Assembly (NCBI GenBank): GCA_030624325.1
Contig: JAUXKJ010000041.1
Span: forward strand, 1 to 5,134
Direction: 5' to 3'
From: Nitrososphaerota archaeon
GTDB taxonomy: Archaea > Thermoproteota > Nitrososphaeria > Nitrososphaerales > Nitrosopumilaceae
Length of the DNA stretch: 5,134 nt
Shown in pieces: positions 4,829-5,134 of the stretch. The notes under the pieces were generated by a model. That model had not been told where the DNA came from. It worked only from the letters and a program-made list of their open reading frames with translations, and made no database searches. The first letter of the stretch is position 1. Each line of letters opens with the position of its first letter. The position numbers and the translations under genes were made by a program.

Positions 4829-5134
4829 ATCCCTTTGAATCGCTTGCACCTGATGAATAATATTTCAAAGTAGCAGGCAATGCAAGTTTTTCATCGTATT
4901 CTTGCATTACTGATTGTAATGCATGTTGGATTTCCACATCATTAACAAGGGTATTCTCTAACAATTTCATGATAACTTTGTCATTGTCTTTAGAGCTAAC
5001 AAGTCCATCCCACCCAATTATTTCTGATGCCCCGCGTTGTAAAAGAGAATCTGCTAGATTGGTTGTTTCGGTAGTTTCACATCCTCCAAGAACAATAATA
5101 GAATTTGGAAAAGCTCCAACCATTAGTTCGTCAA
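4827..5134 (-). CDS. CHAT/caspase-like (clan CD) protein, C-terminal part (5' end outside window)
   Basis: The frame is open to the right edge (codons for Asp, Glu and Leu precede the methionine at 5121-5123), so this is the C-terminal fragment of a longer protein, about 101 residues visible. SIIVLGGCETTETTNLADSL followed by RGASEIIGWDGLVSSKDND, a helical stretch (KVIMKLLENTL) and an IQHALQSVMQEY helix follows the order seen in CHAT and other caspase-fold domains. There a hydrophobic strand ends in the catalytic cysteine of an A-C-E-T/N-T-like motif, then comes an A/GA-x-x-V-V/I-G strand. The cysteine codon is at 5079-5081. The catalytic His would lie upstream and cannot be checked. If correct, it would be a cysteine peptidase or a caspase-fold relative; substrate and partners are unknown. 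The tail (SSGASDSKG) is short and polar. The assignment rests on motif pattern only, and an uncharacterised conserved archaeal protein is the fallback. Confidence 0.5.
   Translation of the reverse strand, partial: DELMVGAFPNSIIVLGGCETTETTNLADSLLQRGASEIIGWDGLVSSKDNDKVIMKLLENTLVNDVEIQHALQSVMQEYDEKLALPATLKYYSSGASDSKG

Noticed and set aside
4827..5123. Complete 98-residue gene starting at the ATG at 5121-5123
   Set aside because: The frame stays open to the right edge, and the fragment starts in the middle of a fold, directly before a catalytic-type strand.
1..5134. CRISPR array, insertion sequence or defence island
   Set aside because: No spaced direct repeats, transposase or nuclease genes are visible; the left block is core housekeeping genes and base composition is even across the window.

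Overview
The window looks like chromosomal DNA from a low-GC mesophilic archaeon, most likely an ammonia-oxidising thaumarchaeote of the Nitrosopumilus type. This rests on archaeal-type RIO1 kinase and Dim2/Pno1-like KH proteins, a complete topoisomerase VI pair, very AT-rich sequence (roughly two thirds A+T by eye), tight overlapping genes, and TATA-type promoters placed just upstream of start codons, as expected for leaderless transcripts. The genus is inferred from overall character; there is no rRNA gene to confirm it.

Left block (1-3872, all + strand) is one compact gene string: the C-terminal part of a RIO1-family atypical kinase, a two-KH-domain Dim2/Pno1-like ribosome assembly factor, topoisomerase VI subunit B and topoisomerase VI subunit A. 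Each gene overlaps the next (4, 11 and 20 bases), which implies co-transcription and coupled translation. The first two genes belong to small-subunit ribosome maturation; the last two form the A2B2 type IIB topoisomerase that relaxes and decatenates DNA. All key catalytic residues of the topoisomerase are visible. Subunit B appears to carry an extra segment of about 105 residues at the entrance to its H2TH domain.

Right block (3867-5134) changes direction. A minus-strand gene encodes a small heat shock protein (alpha-crystallin domain) behind two predicted membrane helices. Its end overlaps the end of topoisomerase VI A by six bases at a palindromic CTATAG. It is separated by a 139-base divergent promoter region from a plus-strand gene for a small stand-alone TrmB-like winged-helix regulator. 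This spacer holds a perfect 10-bp inverted repeat lying on the heat shock gene's TATA box, a good operator candidate. The window closes with the C-terminal part of a minus-strand protein resembling the cysteine half of a CHAT/caspase-like (clan CD) domain; its beginning lies outside the window.

The most interesting points are the topoisomerase VI B insertion, the palindrome on the sHsp promoter, the membrane-anchored sHsp and the caspase-like fragment. The sHsp, regulator and caspase-like genes could form a stress-response neighbourhood, but the sequence only suggests this through proximity. No RNA genes, mobile elements or CRISPR repeats were seen, and no stretch longer than 300 bases lacks a gene.
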